A stretch of DNA of 23,288 nucleotides, from contig JAUQXU010000467.1 in assembly GCA_030837935.1 (NCBI GenBank), positions 1 to 23,288 of the forward strand, read 5' to 3'. Within the stretch, counting starts at the first letter, position 1; each line of letters opens with the position of its first letter. The notes beneath the pieces were generated by a model, which was given only the letters and a program-made list of their open reading frames with translations, made no database searches and had not been told where the DNA came from. Shown one piece after another: positions 23,059 through 23,288 of the stretch. The translations under genes and the position numbers were made by a program. The stretch is from Candidatus Brocadia sp. (GTDB taxonomy: Bacteria > Planctomycetota > Brocadiia > Brocadiales > Brocadiaceae).

Positions 23059-23288
23059 TTAAAACGTGACAGTTGTCTGTAAATAACCCCAGCTCGTATC
23101 AACGTCATCAAGATTATCCTTCATCCAGTCATCAGCCATGAAGAAGGAATAACCAGCAAGGACACCTATATTCTTATACAATTGATAACTTACTGTCAGG
23201 TCAACTTCTTGAGCTAAATCATTTGAATCGTCATCATAACCAGCGCCACGGGGAGTAGCCAAGGTACCATTAGCAAGATACCATCCGT
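23059..23288 (-). CDS. C-terminal fragment of an outer-membrane barrel (alginate-export/porin-like)
   Basis: Only the last 75 or so residues are in the window; the frame stays open to the right edge (reading GWYLANGTLATPRG at the edge), so the start lies outside. The visible part alternates polar and hydrophobic residues, as in amphipathic beta strands: EVDLTVSYQLYKNIGVLAGY, SFFMADDW, and the closing SWGYLQTTVTF ending in Phe, the classical BamA-recognised C-terminal strand. AGYSFFMADDW is reminiscent of the alginate-export/AlgE-type porin family, which I infer without alignment. A strong terminator follows. Confidence 0.75.
   Translation of the reverse strand, partial: GWYLANGTLATPRGAGYDDDSNDLAQEVDLTVSYQLYKNIGVLAGYSFFMADDWMKDNLDDVDTSWGYLQTTVTF

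Noticed and set aside
23059..23262. A complete 67-residue protein starting at the TTG at 23262
   Set aside because: The frame continues open to the window edge with barrel-like residues, so this is the C-terminal end of a larger gene.

Overview
The window looks like chromosomal DNA of an anammox planctomycete (Candidatus Brocadiales: the Kuenenia, Brocadia and Jettenia group). The main pointer is an octaheme hydroxylamine-oxidoreductase-like protein. It is supported by moderately AT-rich DNA, a Gram-negative-type outer-membrane gene set, and an alginate-export/porin-like protein fragment at the right edge. This taxonomic call is inference from protein families; no database was searched.

Layout, left to right. 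(1) 1-990, plus strand: two decayed genes, a winged-helix/HNH endonuclease broken by one frameshift and a second gene broken by a frameshift and a premature stop. A strong bidirectional terminator at 1186-1222 closes this region. (2) 1256-3891, minus strand: a small redox neighbourhood in the order DUF1858 protein, degenerate cupin, DUF2249 protein, HAO-like octaheme cytochrome. The cytochrome has an apparent lipoprotein-type N terminus, and its seventh haem motif has lost one cysteine. (3) 4018-16341, minus strand: fourteen closely packed genes, prs-rplY-pth-rpsF-ssb-rpsR-rplI-dnaB-bamA-skp-lpxC-lpxA, then a Gfo/Idh oxidoreductase and a radical SAM/SPASM enzyme. Translation and replication genes thus run directly into outer-membrane assembly and lipid A synthesis. 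(4) 16553-18426, minus strand: tRNA-Gln(UUG) and ilvD, behind a near-consensus sigma-70 promoter. (5) 18820-21025, plus strand: an exported Memo-AMMECR1 fusion followed by a cytoplasmic stand-alone AMMECR1 protein. (6) 21071-22923, minus strand: trpE, a 53-residue two-helix membrane protein and a terminator. (7) 22960-23288, minus strand: a terminator and the C-terminal end of an outer-membrane barrel protein.

The most unusual items are the HAO-like protein with a mutated haem-7 motif beside DUF1858/cupin/DUF2249 genes, the signal-peptide-bearing Memo-AMMECR1 fusion with its cytoplasmic paralogue, the radical SAM enzyme at the end of the lipid A operon, and the decaying HNH module. None can be called a proven new system from sequence alone.
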